From the NCBI GenBank assembly GCA_035541035.1, contig DATLFO010000030.1, positions 1 to 6,501 on the forward strand: 6,501 nt of DNA. The letters are read 5' to 3'. Each line of letters starts with the position of its first letter. Position 1 is the first letter of the stretch. The translations under genes and the position numbers were made by a program. The notes beneath the pieces were generated by a model that saw only the letters and a program-made list of their open reading frames with translations, searched no databases and was not told where the DNA came from. The stretch comes from DASWHR01 sp035541035. GTDB lineage: Bacteria > Actinomycetota > AC-67. Below, in pieces: positions 5,747 to 6,501 of this stretch.

Positions 5747-6501
5747 ATGAGCGAACGAGTGGTCCGCATCGGCCAGCTGGGCTGCGGCATCGTCGGTTCG
5801 GGCGTGCTGCGCATGCTCCACGCCAACGGCGCCGACATCGAGGAGCGCATCGGCGCGCGGCTCGAGGTCGCGGCGGTCGCGGTTCGGTCGGCCTCGAAGA
5901 AGCGCGACATTCCCGAGGCGATGCAGCCCCTGCTGGGTGCCGACGCACAGGCGATCGTGGACGATCCGTCCATCGACGTCGTCGTCGAGGTCATGGGCGG
6001 TATCGAGCCGGCCCGCTCGCTTATCCTGGCGGCCCTGCGAAACGGCAAACGCGTCGTGACCGCCAACAAGGAGCTCGTCGCCTCGCTCGGCAAGGAGCTG
6101 TTCGACGCCGCCGACGCGGCCGGCATGGACCTGCGCTTCGAAGGCGCGGTCGGCGGCGGCATTCCGCTGATCCGGCCGATCAAGGAAGGCCTGGCCGGCG
6201 ACAAGGTCCGCAAGGTCATGGGCATCGTCAACGGCACGACCAACTTCATCCTGACGCGGATGAGCGAGGAGGGCCTCGAGTTCGGCGAGGCACTCGCCGA
6301 GGCCGAGCGGCTCGGCTACACCGAGCTCGACCCGAGCGCCGACATCGAAGGCTTCGACCCGGCGGCCAAGTGCGCGATCCTCGCCTCGATCGCGTTCAAC
6401 TCGCGCGTGGTTGCCGGCGACGTGTTTCGCGAAGGCATCGCCAACGTCACCGCGACCGACATCGCCTTCGCGAAACACGTCGCCGGCAACCACGCGCGAG
6501 T
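5747..6501 (+). CDS. hom: Homoserine dehydrogenase, 3'-truncated by the window edge
   Basis: NAD(P)-dependent oxidoreductase that reduces aspartate semialdehyde to homoserine, the branch point toward threonine and methionine; cytoplasmic. The first 251 residues of the usual roughly 430 are present. The N-terminal Rossmann domain shows GQLGCGIVGSG (GxGxxG at 12-17) and VTANKEL with Lys108. The catalytic domain shows VNGTTNFIL (161-169). Glu193, Asp199, Asp204 and Lys208 in GYTELDPSADIEGFDPAAK keep the spacing of yeast Glu208, Asp214, Asp219 and Lys223. In actinobacterial enzymes the missing C-terminus carries an ACT domain for threonine feedback. No fused aspartate kinase lies at the N-terminus. 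The last visible residues, after TATDIAFAK, diverge from the usual (V/I)KLLA continuation. The ATG at 5747 has no Shine-Dalgarno sequence. It probably continues into thrC-thrB, outside the window. Confidence 0.96.
   Translation, partial: MSERVVRIGQLGCGIVGSGVLRMLHANGADIEERIGARLEVAAVAVRSASKKRDIPEAMQPLLGADAQAIVDDPSIDVVVEVMGGIEPARSLILAALRNGKRVVTANKELVASLGKELFDAADAAGMDLRFEGAVGGGIPLIRPIKEGLAGDKVRKVMGIVNGTTNFILTRMSEEGLEFGEALAEAERLGYTELDPSADIEGFDPAAKCAILASIAFNSRVVAGDVFREGIANVTATDIAFAKHVAGNHAR

Noticed and set aside
3283..6249. Very long minus-strand open frame (988 codons) across lysA, the hydrolase and hom
   Set aside because: It is antisense to lysA and hom and out of frame with the hydrolase. Its translation is low-complexity and rich in Arg/Ala/Gly with no family motif. 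Long stop-free antisense frames are expected in high-GC DNA.
5402..6493. Minus-strand open frame of 363 codons opposite hom
   Set aside because: It is antisense to the conserved hom sequence, which keeps all dehydrogenase catalytic residues, and its own translation has no recognisable domain.
6460..6501. Possible frameshift near the end of the visible hom sequence
   Set aside because: The residues after TATDIAFAK differ from the usual continuation, but the window ends within 30 bases. Neither a frameshift nor divergence can be shown.

Overview
The window is high-GC bacterial DNA (roughly two thirds G+C by eye, with strong G/C preference at third codon positions). It carries mostly housekeeping genes. 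The order argS-lysA-hom, with a tRNA-Arg gene just before argS, matches the amino-acid biosynthesis cluster known from Actinomycetota (argS-lysA-hom-thrC-thrB). The protein sequences look actinobacterial to me, probably from a branch away from the well-studied Mycobacteriales and Streptomycetales. That taxonomic placement is inference; no search was run.

Layout from left to right: (1) the C-terminal two thirds of a FadD15-like long-chain acyl-CoA synthetase, cut off at the left edge; (2) a tRNA-Arg(CCG) on the minus strand; (3) a divergent control region of about 114 bases; (4) a plus-strand run of three overlapping genes: a stand-alone response-regulator receiver domain, argS and lysA, joined by 4-base and 1-base overlaps, which suggests one coupled transcript; (5) a minus-strand alpha/beta hydrolase with a TPR-like N-terminus, whose stop overlaps the lysA stop tail-to-tail; (6) a 56-base divergent gap with a good -10 box close to the next start; (7) the first 251 codons of homoserine dehydrogenase (hom), running off the right edge.

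Functionally, LysA makes lysine from meso-diaminopimelate and Hom makes homoserine for threonine and methionine. Both belong to the aspartate family of amino acids. ArgRS charges tRNA-Arg, and one of its substrate tRNAs is encoded head-to-head with it. The receiver domain and the hydrolase are the two non-canonical members of the neighbourhood. The hydrolase separates lysA from hom, so hom must be transcribed from its own promoter, which appears to give a leaderless or nearly leaderless mRNA.

I see no mobile element, CRISPR array, prophage, toxin-antitoxin pair or defence system. The window does not show an evidently new system. The points worth a second look are the regulatory arrangement, the receiver domain coupled to argS, and the hydrolase inserted into the cluster.
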